NCBI GenBank assembly: GCA_947166925.1
Contig: CAMVGD010000009.1
Coordinates: 1-39,270 of the forward strand
Direction of reading: 5' to 3'
DNA from: an uncultured Clostridia bacterium
GTDB taxonomy: Bacteria; Bacillota; Clostridia; Christensenellales; CAG-138
DNA length: 39,270 bases
The position numbers and the translations under genes are program-made. How positions within the stretch are numbered: the stretch's first letter is position 1; each line of letters opens with the position of its first letter. Shown piece by piece: positions 1 to 7,167 of this stretch. Under the pieces are notes generated by a model, which was given only the letters and a program-made list of their open reading frames with translations, ran no database searches and had not been told where the DNA came from.

Positions 1-2
1 CT

Positions 3-722
3 CCCCGATGCGCGAGAGGGCCAGGCCCGGCAACGCCGCGGCCCCCGGGGGCGGCGACGGCCATGCCGTCAGCCGCGCCGACATCCGCACCGACGGAGAA
101 ACCGACGCCGGAACCGCAGCCGACCGCCGTGCCGGAGGATTACGATCTCTGGAAAGCCGCCGAGGTCGAACTGTACGAGGACCTGAACGGCGGGTATACG
201 ATCAAGATCACGGCAGCCGTCCCGGCACGGGCGACGCTGAAGGTCGAGCTTCCCGGGCAGACGGATTATGAATACAGCAACGACAAGGACGAACTGACCT
301 ACCGCAAGGTCCATGTTCCGATCAAGACCTACTTCCCGAACGCCCCGCTCGATACGGCTGAGGCGGATTATACGCCGCACGTCACGATCACGACCGCGGA
401 CGGTACGGAATGCGAGATCGCGTGCCCGTCCGTGCACTATACGTTCCCGACGCTCGCGATCGGGATCACGTCCGCGTTTGAAACGGACAGCGACGGCACC
501 GTTCGCGTCAAGGCGGGAGAGAACGGCGTATATGCGCTGACCTTCACGGTGAGCGAAGCGGACGCGCGCGTGCGCCTCGGTGAAACGGAGCTGACCGCGG
601 ACGAGGAGGGCGTGTTTACGGCGGAGCTGTCGCCCGTCGGCGGCGCGTCGCAGACCTATGCGCTCATCGCGGAGAAGGACAACTGCGTCACCGCGTCCGT
701 CACGATCGTCGTCGAGCCGTAA
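3..722 (+). CDS. surface lipoprotein-like protein, 5' end cut by window edge
   Basis: The reading frame is open from the first bases to the stop at 722, so the real start and any signal peptide lie outside the window. An internal ATG at 63 is not preceded by a ribosome binding site. After a Pro/Thr/Glu-rich linker (TEKPTPEPQPTAVPE) comes a beta-rich region of about 190 residues that is clearly paralogous to the C-terminal half of the next gene. Shared features include ITAA(V/I)PA.AT, the (L/V)RKV.(I/V)P(I/V)..(F/Y)FPN segment, T(I/L)ADGTE...CPS and the ending TY.L(I/V)AEKDN..T. No enzymatic motif is seen. It is probably an exported cell-surface protein of unknown function in tandem with its paralogue. 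The first 60 bases are about 85% G+C and encode an Arg/Pro/Ala-rich stretch unlike its sister, so the extreme 5' sequence may be unreliable. Confidence 0.75.
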   Translation, partial: PRCARGPGPATPRPPGAATAMPSAAPTSAPTEKPTPEPQPTAVPEDYDLWKAAEVELYEDLNGGYTIKITAAVPARATLKVELPGQTDYEYSNDKDELTYRKVHVPIKTYFPNAPLDTAEADYTPHVTITTADGTECEIACPSVHYTFPTLAIGITSAFETDSDGTVRVKAGENGVYALTFTVSEADARVRLGETELTADEEGVFTAELSPVGGASQTYALIAEKDNCVTASVTIVVEP

Positions 723-775
723 GCGCATGACAGGACCGAATAAGGCGCTTTCCGCTGAACAATAAGGAGAAAATG

Positions 776-1879
776 ATGAAGAAGACAATGATCCTTGCGC
801 TTACGCTCATGCTTGCGCTGCTTTGCACCGTCGGCTGCAGCTTGATACGGCGCGTCGCTGCGACGGAGCCGGACAGCGCGCAGGAAACGCAGGAGACGCC
901 TGCACCGACGGAAGCGCCGTCCTGCCTGGATGCGATCCTCGGCGACTGGAAGATCGTCTATGTCGAGATAGGCGGCACGATCCGTGATCCGGAGTCGGTC
1001 GGGATGCAGTCGGAGTTTTCGTTCTATCCGAACGGCGCGGGCAAGCTGGAGGCAGGGGTGGGCGAAGATGTGCACGGCGGGATCTTCGTTTATACCGTTT
1101 CGGGCAATACGATCACGATCGTTGATGAGGAAAATGATGAGCAGACGGTGATCTACGATCCCGATGCCGATACGCTCCGCATGGAGCATGACGATGCGGC
1201 AGTCGTCTTTGTCCGCAAAACCGGCGATGCGTCCGAAGCAGCGTCCGAACCGGCGGAGGAGCCGGACTGGAAATCGGTGCAGCTTGAAAAGACCGTGGAT
1301 GACACGGGTCATGAAATGATCGTGATCACAGCGGCGATCCCGGCAGGCGCAACGATTCGCATCCTGTTTTCGCATCAGGACGATTATTCCTACATCAACA
1401 TGGAAAATGTGCAAAAGCTTCGCAAGGTCAAGATTCCGGTCGAGGTTTTCTTTCCGAACGAGCCGCTTACGGACAATGTGCTTGAAATCAGACCTTCCGT
1501 GACAATGACGTTGGCGGACGGCACGGAGCACGCGGTGGAATGTCCGTCGTTTACGCACGAATTCCCGATGCTGCTGCTCGCGTTCGACTCCGAAGGCGAA
1601 GCAAGCGAGGGCGTATACAACGTCAGCGCGGACAGGGACGGCGTCTACCGGTTGATCGGTATGCTGCTCAGCAGCGAGGATGAAACGCCCGCGATCGACA
1701 GGGACGTAACGCTCACGGTCAACGGCACCAAAGCCGTCGTGTATGAGCACGGTATCTTTTTTGCCAATCTGAAGCTTGTCGGCAATGCGCCGACGACGTA
1801 TACACTGGTCGCAGAGAAGGACAATTACATGACCGTGACCGTGGATGTGATCGTATCGCCGGGCACTGCGGACGCCTGA
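776..1879 (+). CDS. lipoprotein with lipocalin-like domain and C-terminal domain shared with the preceding gene
   Basis: This exported lipoprotein has a signal peptide ending in LLCTVGC (Cys21) and then a Thr/Glu/Pro linker. Residues about 48-150 resemble a small lipocalin-like beta-barrel: they start with GDWK, followed by F.F..NG.G.LE and Y.V.GNTITI, and end in VVFVRK. Residues about 165-367 are paralogous to the preceding gene (ITAAIPAGAT, LRKVKIPVEVFFPN, TLADGTEHAVECPS, TLVAEKDNY). Two ATGs stand in tandem at 773 and 776. The second is better spaced from the AAGGAG at 764-769. The gap to the preceding stop is about 50 nt, so the two are likely co-transcribed and stop at the hairpin at 1909-1941. 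The function is unknown; no catalytic residues are recognisable. Confidence 0.85.
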   Translation: MKKTMILALTLMLALLCTVGCSLIRRVAATEPDSAQETQETPAPTEAPSCLDAILGDWKIVYVEIGGTIRDPESVGMQSEFSFYPNGAGKLEAGVGEDVHGGIFVYTVSGNTITIVDEENDEQTVIYDPDADTLRMEHDDAAVVFVRKTGDASEAASEPAEEPDWKSVQLEKTVDDTGHEMIVITAAIPAGATIRILFSHQDDYSYINMENVQKLRKVKIPVEVFFPNEPLTDNVLEIRPSVTMTLADGTEHAVECPSFTHEFPMLLLAFDSEGEASEGVYNVSADRDGVYRLIGMLLSSEDETPAIDRDVTLTVNGTKAVVYEHGIFFANLKLVGNAPTTYTLVAEKDNYMTVTVDVIVSPGTADA

Positions 1880-1908
1880 AAACAAGCACAGCGTTTCTGC
1901 GAAAAAAC

Positions 1909-1941
1909 AAGGACTGTCCGAACCTGCGGGCAGTCCTTTTT
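1909..1941. terminator. two-way intrinsic terminator between convergent genes
   Basis: The stem AAGGACTG-TCC pairs with GGG-CAGTCCTT around a short loop. A T-run follows on the plus strand and, read the other way, TTGTTTTTT follows on the minus strand. It can therefore end both the plus-strand lipoprotein transcript and the minus-strand DUF1540 transcript. Confidence 0.85.
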
Positions 1942-1945
1942 GCGT

Positions 1946-2110
1946 TCAGTTGCGGTGCTCGTAGGAGCCGCAAAGGCTCTCGTTCTCACGTTCGGACGAA
2001 CAGCCCCACGCAGGGCGGACGCAGATGCTTCTGAGCGCGCAGCGTTTGCCCTGCTCGTTATAGCGGCAGCTTTCTACCTCGCAGCCGATCTGCTGATCGT
2101 TTCGTTCCAT
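1946..2110 (-). CDS. DUF1540 small cysteine-rich protein
   Basis: This 54-codon gene is too short for usual ORF cut-offs. It begins MERNDQQIGCEVESCRYNEQ and has six cysteines (positions 10, 15, 24, 30, 37 and 47). The pattern C-x4-C-x-YN-x5-C-A-L-x-x-I-C-V, ending in LCGSYEHRN, matches the DUF1540 family of small, probably metal-binding proteins common in Clostridia and bacilli. An excellent ribosome binding site (AAAGGAGG) lies just upstream of the ATG on the minus strand, and the stop sits a few bases before the two-way terminator at 1909-1941. The role is unknown; DUF1540 proteins often turn up in spore-forming Firmicutes. A plus-strand reading of the same bases has no ribosome binding site and is a shadow. 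Confidence 0.88.
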   Translation of the reverse strand: MERNDQQIGCEVESCRYNEQGKRCALRSICVRPAWGCSSERENESLCGSYEHRN

Positions 2111-2186
2111 GACGGGACCTCCTTTCGTTTTCGTTAGTTTGCGCCGCGAGCGGTCGGTTCATGTGTGTTTTCAATAAAAATGCGGG

Positions 2187-2215
2187 TTGAAAAAGCTGCG
2201 GTTTCGTATTATACT
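2187..2215 (+). promoter_or_regulatory. sigma-A-type promoter of the BMP lipoprotein gene
   Basis: A -35 TTGAAA (2187-2192) and a -10 TATACT (2210-2215) are separated by exactly 17 bp. The expected start is near 2222, giving a leader of about 35 nt that is too short for a purine riboswitch; none was seen. Confidence 0.8.
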
Positions 2216-2257
2216 GATATCGTACCCGAAAAGGGCAATACGCAGGAGGATAATGAA

Positions 2258-3295
2258 ATGAAAAAAATCATCGCATTGCTGTTGGTGCTTGTGCTGACGC
2301 TTGGCTGCTTTGCGGCATGCAAGAAGGCAGATAAACCCGAAACACCCGCAACGGAAGCGACGCCCGAGCCGCCGTCCACCGAGCCGGACAAGACCGTCGT
2401 GACGATCGTCGTTGCCGGCACGTTCGGCGACCGTTCCTTCTATGATTCTTCCAAAGAGGGCGGCGAACGCCTCGCGAAGGATTTCACCGGTCTCGACGTG
2501 AAGTTTGTCGAGTGCAACAACGAGAACCACACCGTCCGTATGCAGAACGCGGCGGCGCAGTCGAACATCGTCGTATGCGTCGGCTGGGAGTTCTATGACA
2601 TCGAGACCGTTGCGCCGGAGTTCCCGGACGTCAAGTTCATCTGGATCGACAACGAGACCTCCGCACCGGTTCCAAACGTGCTGAACATTGTCTACGCGCA
2701 GAACGAGGGATCGTTCCTGGCGGGCTACATTGCGGCGGCGATGAGCAAGACCGGCACGGTCGGCGCGGTCGGCGGCGAGGACAGCATCACGATCAACGAC
2801 TTTATCGTGGGCTACAAGCAGGGCGCGGCATACTTCAACGAAGCGACCAAGGTCGAGATCAACTACACCAACGACTATGACGACCCGGCAAAGGGCAAGG
2901 ACTGCGCAAAGGTGCTCCATGACCGCGGCGCGGACGTCATCTTCCAGATCGCATCGAAAGCCGGCGACGGCGTGTTCGAGGCGGCGCAGGAGGGGAGCTT
3001 CTACGCGATCGGCGTTGACTCCGACCAGAAGTACATCAACGACGCCGTTATCATCTGCTCGATGAAGAAGGAAGTCGGCAAGTCGATCTATGACGCGATC
3101 TCCAAGATCGTCGGCGGTGACGCGTCCCAGCTCGGCACGACCTGGGTCGCCGACATGTCGAACGGCTACGTCGGCATCGGCTACGGCGAGGAGGGCGCGA
3201 CCCAGCAGATCCCGGACGAGATCAAAGCACAGGTGGAAGAGATCCGCGCAAAGATCGTCTCCGGCGAGATCAAGGTCGACACCACCAGAAACTGA
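2258..3295 (+). CDS. BMP-family ABC transporter substrate-binding lipoprotein (nucleoside type)
   Basis: This is an extracellular nucleoside or purine receptor of the PF02608 (BMP/PnrA/NupN) family, delivering substrate to the ATPase and permeases downstream. The start is the ATG seven bases after GGAGGA, giving MKKIIALL, a signal peptide with lipobox Cys21 and an acidic Pro/Thr linker. The mature part shows family landmarks: VAGTFGDRSFYDS near the start, NEGSFLAGYIAAAMSKTG, VGAVGG, GADVIFQIAS and YAIGVDSDQ, then a tail with VGIGYGEEG. Length (345 aa) is normal. A strong terminator follows at 3309-3341, separating it from the transporter genes. This fits a receptor made in excess, with the rest read through. 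Whether guanosine, inosine or another nucleoside is bound cannot be told. Confidence 0.93.
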   Translation: MKKIIALLLVLVLTLGCFAACKKADKPETPATEATPEPPSTEPDKTVVTIVVAGTFGDRSFYDSSKEGGERLAKDFTGLDVKFVECNNENHTVRMQNAAAQSNIVVCVGWEFYDIETVAPEFPDVKFIWIDNETSAPVPNVLNIVYAQNEGSFLAGYIAAAMSKTGTVGAVGGEDSITINDFIVGYKQGAAYFNEATKVEINYTNDYDDPAKGKDCAKVLHDRGADVIFQIASKAGDGVFEAAQEGSFYAIGVDSDQKYINDAVIICSMKKEVGKSIYDAISKIVGGDASQLGTTWVADMSNGYVGIGYGEEGATQQIPDEIKAQVEEIRAKIVSGEIKVDTTRN

Positions 3296-3308
3296 GGTTT
3301 TTTGACAG

Positions 3309-3341
3309 GGAAGCTGCTCGTTCGGGCGGCTTCCGCTTTTT
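3309..3341 (+). terminator. intrinsic terminator (likely partial) between receptor and ATPase genes
   Basis: GGAAGC (3309-3314) pairs with GCTTCC (3329-3334), extended inward by GCTC/GGGC, followed by a run of five T. The next gene belongs to the same transporter and no promoter is obvious in the 165-nt gap, so partial read-through is likely. Confidence 0.8.
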
Positions 3342-3368
3342 ATAGCCGAATGGATCGCTTGACCTGAG

Positions 3369-3410
3369 AGCCTTCTCCTTGAGGAGAAGGTGCCGTCAGG
3401 CGGATGAGGT
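3369..3410 (+). repeat. CCTTCTCC-type palindromic intergenic repeat
   Basis: The perfect stem CCTTCTCC-TTGA-GGAGAAGG is followed by TGCCGTCAGGCGGATGAGG. Elements of this design, a G/C-rich stem then a GGATGAGG tail, are widespread in gut Clostridia. It sits directly between a terminator and a hairpin array. Confidence 0.7.
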
Positions 3411-3412
3411 GA

Positions 3413-3490
3413 ATGAATTGCACCTTCGGTGCATGAATTGTCCTTTGGACATGAATTGGCTCCGCCATGAATTGCGCATGCGCGCATGAA
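3413..3490 (+). repeat. hairpin array, ATGAATT-linker type (array 1)
   Basis: Four small palindromes alternate with an invariant 7-nt linker ATGAATT at 3413, 3433, 3451 and 3467. The palindromes are GCACC-TTC-GGTGC, GTCC-TTT-GGAC, GGC-TCC-GCC and GCGCATGCGC. A truncated linker ATGAA closes the array ten bases before the ATPase start. It lies in the nucleoside transporter operon. Confidence 0.85.
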
Positions 3491-3504
3491 AAGGGGTGAT
3501 ATGA

Positions 3505-5034
3505 TTGACGGACGAGATCCGGTTTGAACACATTTCCATGGAGTTTCCGGGCGTGCTCGCGAACGACGACATTTCGCTGTCGATCAAAAACGGCGAGGTG
3601 TTCGCCCTGGTCGGCGAAAACGGCGCGGGCAAGTCGACGCTGATGAACATCCTGTACGGCATCAACACGCCGACGGCGGGCGATCTGTATGTGCGCGGCG
3701 AGAAGATCACGAACTTTTCTCCGAAGGCGGCGATCGACCGCGGCATCGGCATGGTGCATCAGCACTTTATGCTGGTCCCGTCGTTCACGGTCGCGCAGAA
3801 CATCGTGCTGGGACGCGAGCCGAAAAACGCGGGCGTGTTGTTCGACAATAAAAAGGCGGAACAGCTCACGCGCGAGCTCGTCAAAGAGTACGGGCTCGAA
3901 GTCGATCCGTCCGCGGAGGTGCGCGACATCTCCGTAGGTTTGCAGCAGCGTGTGGAGATCCTGAAAACGCTGTACCGCGGCGCGGACATCCTGATCCTGG
4001 ACGAGCCGACGGCGGTGCTGACGCCGCAGGAAACGGACGAGCTCTTTGAGGTCATCCGCCGCATCGTGCGTGAAAAGGAGATGACCGTCATCATCATCAC
4101 GCACAAGCTCTATGAGGTCATGGCGATCTCCGACCGCGTCGGCGTCATGCGGCAGGGCAAGCTCATCGGCGTCGAAAACACCTGCGACGTGGACGAGAAA
4201 AAGCTGGCGTCCATGATGGTCGGCAGGCCCGTGCTGTTCGACCACCTCGAAAAGACCGGAACGCCCGGCGACGTCGCGATCGAGGTCGACGATCTCTATG
4301 TTGCGGACAACCGCGGACTGCCCGCGGTGCGCGGCGTGTCGCTCAGCGTGCGGAAGGGCGAGGTGCTCGGCATCGCAGCGATCGAGGGCAACGGGCAGAG
4401 CGAGCTTTTGGAAGCGATCACCGGCATGCGGAAGATCAACCGCGGTCATATCACGGTCTGCGGGCACGACGCAACGGGCAAAACGCCCGGCGAGATCCGC
4501 GCGCTGGGGCTTTCGCATGTGCCGGAGGACCGGCTCTCCACCGGCGTCGACAAGGTCGCGTCGGTCGCGGACAACCTGCTCGTCGGCAAGCAAAAGGACA
4601 AGCGTTTCAATCTGTTCGGCTTCCATCAGCGCCGGTCGACCGTCGACCGCTACGCCGAGGAGCTTTACAAAAAATTCGACATCCGCGGCGCCGGCATCCA
4701 TACCGAGGTCGGCTCGATGTCCGGCGGCAACATGCAGAAGGTCGTCGTCGCGCGCGAATTCAGCTTTGACACGCCGGTGCTGATCATTTCGCAGCCGACG
4801 CGCGGCGTGGACATCGGCGCGATGGAGTTCTTCCACACGCGCATCATCGAACAGCGCAACGCGGGCGCGGCGATCCTCCTTAGCTCTGCGGACCTTGACG
4901 AGGTCTTCCGCCTGTCCGACCGCATCATTACGCTCTATGAGGGAAAGATCACCGGCGAGTTCAAAGCGTCCGAGATCACCAAGGAGGAGATCGGTCTCTA
5001 CATGACCGGGACAGGAGAGGGGGCAAAGGCATGA
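3505..5034 (+). CDS. nucleoside-type ABC transporter, double ATP-binding protein
   Basis: This is the energising subunit of the importer, with two fused ABC domains (509 aa, normal for the NupO/RbsA-like class). Domain 1 has Walker A GENGAGKST, the variant signature ISVGLQQRVEI and Walker B ILILDEPTAVLTP. Domain 2 has a degenerate Walker A (IEGNGQSELL, lacking the usual GKS/T), signature MSGGNMQKVVVARE and LIISQPTRGVDIG in place of a full Walker B. A degenerate second site is normal in this family. The start is a TTG at 3505 after AAGGGGTGAT; the nearby ATG at 3501 is out of frame and the first in-frame ATG is residue 12. The stop overlaps the permease start by four bases (ATGA), showing translational coupling. 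Confidence 0.94.
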   Translation: MTDEIRFEHISMEFPGVLANDDISLSIKNGEVFALVGENGAGKSTLMNILYGINTPTAGDLYVRGEKITNFSPKAAIDRGIGMVHQHFMLVPSFTVAQNIVLGREPKNAGVLFDNKKAEQLTRELVKEYGLEVDPSAEVRDISVGLQQRVEILKTLYRGADILILDEPTAVLTPQETDELFEVIRRIVREKEMTVIIITHKLYEVMAISDRVGVMRQGKLIGVENTCDVDEKKLASMMVGRPVLFDHLEKTGTPGDVAIEVDDLYVADNRGLPAVRGVSLSVRKGEVLGIAAIEGNGQSELLEAITGMRKINRGHITVCGHDATGKTPGEIRALGLSHVPEDRLSTGVDKVASVADNLLVGKQKDKRFNLFGFHQRRSTVDRYAEELYKKFDIRGAGIHTEVGSMSGGNMQKVVVAREFSFDTPVLIISQPTRGVDIGAMEFFHTRIIEQRNAGAAILLSSADLDEVFRLSDRIITLYEGKITGEFKASEITKEEIGLYMTGTGEGAKA

Positions 5035-6125
5035 AGAAACGGTTTGATTTCGGCTATTTGATCGCGCTTGTGATCAGCCTCTCCGTCGCGCTGCTGATCG
5101 GCACCGTGATCCTGACGATCACCGGCTACGACACCGGCAAGGCGCTCGGCGCGCTGCTCGGAGGATCCTTCTCTTCCAATCTGTATTTCGGGAACATGCT
5201 CGAATACGCGATGGTGCTGTGCCTGTGCGGTCTCGCGTGCGACGTCGGCAGCCGCGCCGGCATCTTCAACGTCGGCGGCGAAGGACAGCTGATCCTCGGC
5301 GCGCTGTTTGCCGCGCAGATCGGCGTCTGGCTCAAGGACGCGTCCCCGTGGATCGCGATCCCGTGCGCGGTACTCGGCGCGATCGCCGTCGGCGGCTTCT
5401 ACGCATTTATTCCGGGCGTATTGAAGGTCAAGCTCAAGGTCAACGAGGTCATCACCACGATCATGCTGAACTCGGTCGCGGTGTTCATCTGCGGCTATTT
5501 TTCCAAAGGTCCGTGGAAAAACCCGAGCCCGCGCGTCGTCAGCGACACGAGCCCGCTGAACCGCTCGTTCCTGTTCGGAAAGCTCATCCCGAGCTCGAAC
5601 CTGTCCACCGCGATCCTCATTTCCGCTGCGCTGACGTTCCTCGTATGGTACATTCTGCAAAAGACGACCAAGGGCTATGAAATGCGTTTGACCGGCGACA
5701 ATCCGCGGTTCGCGCGGTTTGCGGGGCTCAAGGCGGACCGGATCGTGATCCTCGCAATGGTGGTCTCCGGCATGATGTGCGGACTTTGCGGCATGTTCCG
5801 CGTGTACGGCGCCGCCGGCAAGTACCAGTCGTCGATCTCAAACGAATACTATTTTGAAGGGCTGATGGTCGCGATGATCGCGCAGTATCAGCCGATCCCG
5901 ACGATCATCATTTCGCTGATCTTTGCAGTCCTTAAGTGGGGCGCGATTTACATGGAGGATACCGTCGGCGTACCGATCCAGATCTACTGGATCATTCAGA
6001 CTGCCGTCATCTTCTGCATGGCGGGCGAAAAGGGCGTTCGCGCCGCGATTCATAATGCGAGGGAGACACGCGCAGCAAAGCGCGCGATCCTTGCGCGCAG
6101 GGAAGGAGGCGCCGCAAATGAATGA
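5031..6125 (+). CDS. nucleoside-type ABC transporter permease 1
   Basis: This polytopic membrane protein of the BPD_transp_2 family (PF02653) is 364 aa. The conserved cytoplasmic and membrane segment GLACDVGSRAGIFNVGGEGQLILGAL is typical of NupP/YufP-like permeases and is matched in the next gene by TEHAGIMNIGMDGMILMGA. Further marks are KVNEVITTIMLN and the EYYFEGLMVAMIA.YQP segment. It should pair with the following permease to form the channel for a nucleoside presented by the BMP lipoprotein. The ATG overlaps the ATPase stop, and the last codons overlap the next gene by eight bases. Confidence 0.93.
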   Translation: MKKRFDFGYLIALVISLSVALLIGTVILTITGYDTGKALGALLGGSFSSNLYFGNMLEYAMVLCLCGLACDVGSRAGIFNVGGEGQLILGALFAAQIGVWLKDASPWIAIPCAVLGAIAVGGFYAFIPGVLKVKLKVNEVITTIMLNSVAVFICGYFSKGPWKNPSPRVVSDTSPLNRSFLFGKLIPSSNLSTAILISAALTFLVWYILQKTTKGYEMRLTGDNPRFARFAGLKADRIVILAMVVSGMMCGLCGMFRVYGAAGKYQSSISNEYYFEGLMVAMIAQYQPIPTIIISLIFAVLKWGAIYMEDTVGVPIQIYWIIQTAVIFCMAGEKGVRAAIHNARETRAAKRAILARREGGAANE

Positions 6126-7071
6126 GAATACCTGGAATTTCTGGACGGTCGCATCCAGCACGCTGAACCAGATGCTGCGCAGCGCCACGCCGGTCGCGCT
6201 CGCCGCTTTGGGCGGGCTTATGACCGAGCACGCGGGCATCATGAATATCGGTATGGACGGCATGATCCTGATGGGTGCGTTCACCGCGGCGGCGGTTTCT
6301 ACCGCACTTGCAAGCGCCGCGCTCGGCATCGTCGCCTCGATCATATTCGGCATCCTCGTCGGGTTGTTCTTCGCCCTGTTTACGGTAAAGCTCCGGAGCG
6401 ACGAATTCATCATCGGCTGCGCGCTGAACACGTTTGCGTTGGGCATCACCGTGTATCTTTCCCGCACGCTGTTCGACTCCGCGGGCATCTCCAACGCTCC
6501 GCATCTGCACAATATCGCGATCCCGCTTATCAAGGATATTCCGTTCCTCGGCAGCGTCATCAGCGGGCACAGCCTGTTTGTGTACATGACCTGGGCGTTG
6601 GTAGCGCTGATGTGGCTGTTCGTGTACCGGACGCCGCTCGGCTTCTGGATCCGCGCGTCCGGCGAATCGCCCGAAACGCTGCGCACCGCGGGCAAGAACC
6701 CTGAACGCATGAAGTGGATCGCCTCGATCCTGTGCGGCGTATTCTGCGGGCTTGCCGGCGCGCATCTGTCGCTCGGCAACCTCAACGGGCAGTTCGGTCA
6801 GCGCATGGTCGCCGGCCGCGGCTATATCGCGTTCGCCTGCGTCATCTTCGGCGGCGCGAACCCGGTCAAGGTGTTCCTTGCCGCGCTGATGTTCGGCTTC
6901 TTCGATGCGATCGGTCTGCAGCTGCAGAGCTCCAAGCTTGTCGACGCCGACTTGACCTCGGCGATCCCGTACGTCATCACGATCATCATGATGGTCTACG
7001 TCGTCGTGAGCGGACAGCGCCGCCGCGAGCGCATCGCAAAGCAGCAGCTCAAAAAGCTCGAATTGAAATAA
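6118..7071 (+). CDS. nucleoside-type ABC transporter permease 2
   Basis: This is the second BPD_transp_2 permease (317 aa), equivalent to NupQ/YufQ. Landmarks are TEHAGIMNIGMDGMILMGA near residue 40, the SDEFIIGCALN segment and GRGYIAFACVIFGGANP near residue 230. The ATG at 6118 has AAGGAGG at 6103-6109 and overlaps the end of permease 1. The open frame continues upstream to 5923, but that part only shadows permease 1. A clean terminator follows at 7087-7116, ending the operon. Confidence 0.93.
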   Translation: MNENTWNFWTVASSTLNQMLRSATPVALAALGGLMTEHAGIMNIGMDGMILMGAFTAAAVSTALASAALGIVASIIFGILVGLFFALFTVKLRSDEFIIGCALNTFALGITVYLSRTLFDSAGISNAPHLHNIAIPLIKDIPFLGSVISGHSLFVYMTWALVALMWLFVYRTPLGFWIRASGESPETLRTAGKNPERMKWIASILCGVFCGLAGAHLSLGNLNGQFGQRMVAGRGYIAFACVIFGGANPVKVFLAALMFGFFDAIGLQLQSSKLVDADLTSAIPYVITIIMMVYVVVSGQRRRERIAKQQLKKLELK

Positions 7072-7086
7072 CAAAGCCCCGAACGG

Positions 7087-7116
7087 GCAGCCGTGCGCGC
7101 AGCACGGCTGCTTTTT
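7087..7116 (+). terminator. intrinsic terminator of the nucleoside importer operon
   Basis: The 10-bp stem GCAGCCGTGC pairs with GCACGGCTGC around a short loop and is followed by five T. Confidence 0.92.
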
Positions 7117-7131
7117 ATATGAAAAAAGCTC

Positions 7132-7160
7132 TGTACAAGCGTCGGAATCTGCGGTATACT
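7132..7160 (+). promoter_or_regulatory. promoter giving an apparently leaderless M15 peptidase transcript
   Basis: TGTACA (7132-7137), a 17-bp spacer and TATACT (7155-7160). The ATG of the peptidase is at 7168, about where transcription should start, and no ribosome binding site is visible between them. Confidence 0.7.
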
Positions 7161-7167
7161 GACATTT

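Noticed and set aside
1940-2137. 65-codon plus-strand frame between the lipoprotein and the BMP gene
   Set aside because: It begins inside the terminator, has no ribosome binding site and is the complement of the better-supported DUF1540 gene.
2216-2257. Purine riboswitch before the nucleoside receptor gene
   Set aside because: The predicted leader is about 35 nt, too short for an aptamer of about 65 nt.
3413-3490. Possible CRISPR array (regular repeats with spacers)
   Set aside because: The repeat is only 7 nt and each spacer is itself a short palindrome of changing length; there are no cas genes.
3505-5034. ATPase domain 2 as a broken gene because its Walker A lacks GKS/T
   Set aside because: A degenerate second nucleotide site is normal in this double-ATPase family, so it is not evidence of decay.
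5923-6117. N-terminal extension of permease 2
   Set aside because: The extra 65 codons are an alternate frame of permease 1, and a good ribosome binding site precedes the ATG at 6118.
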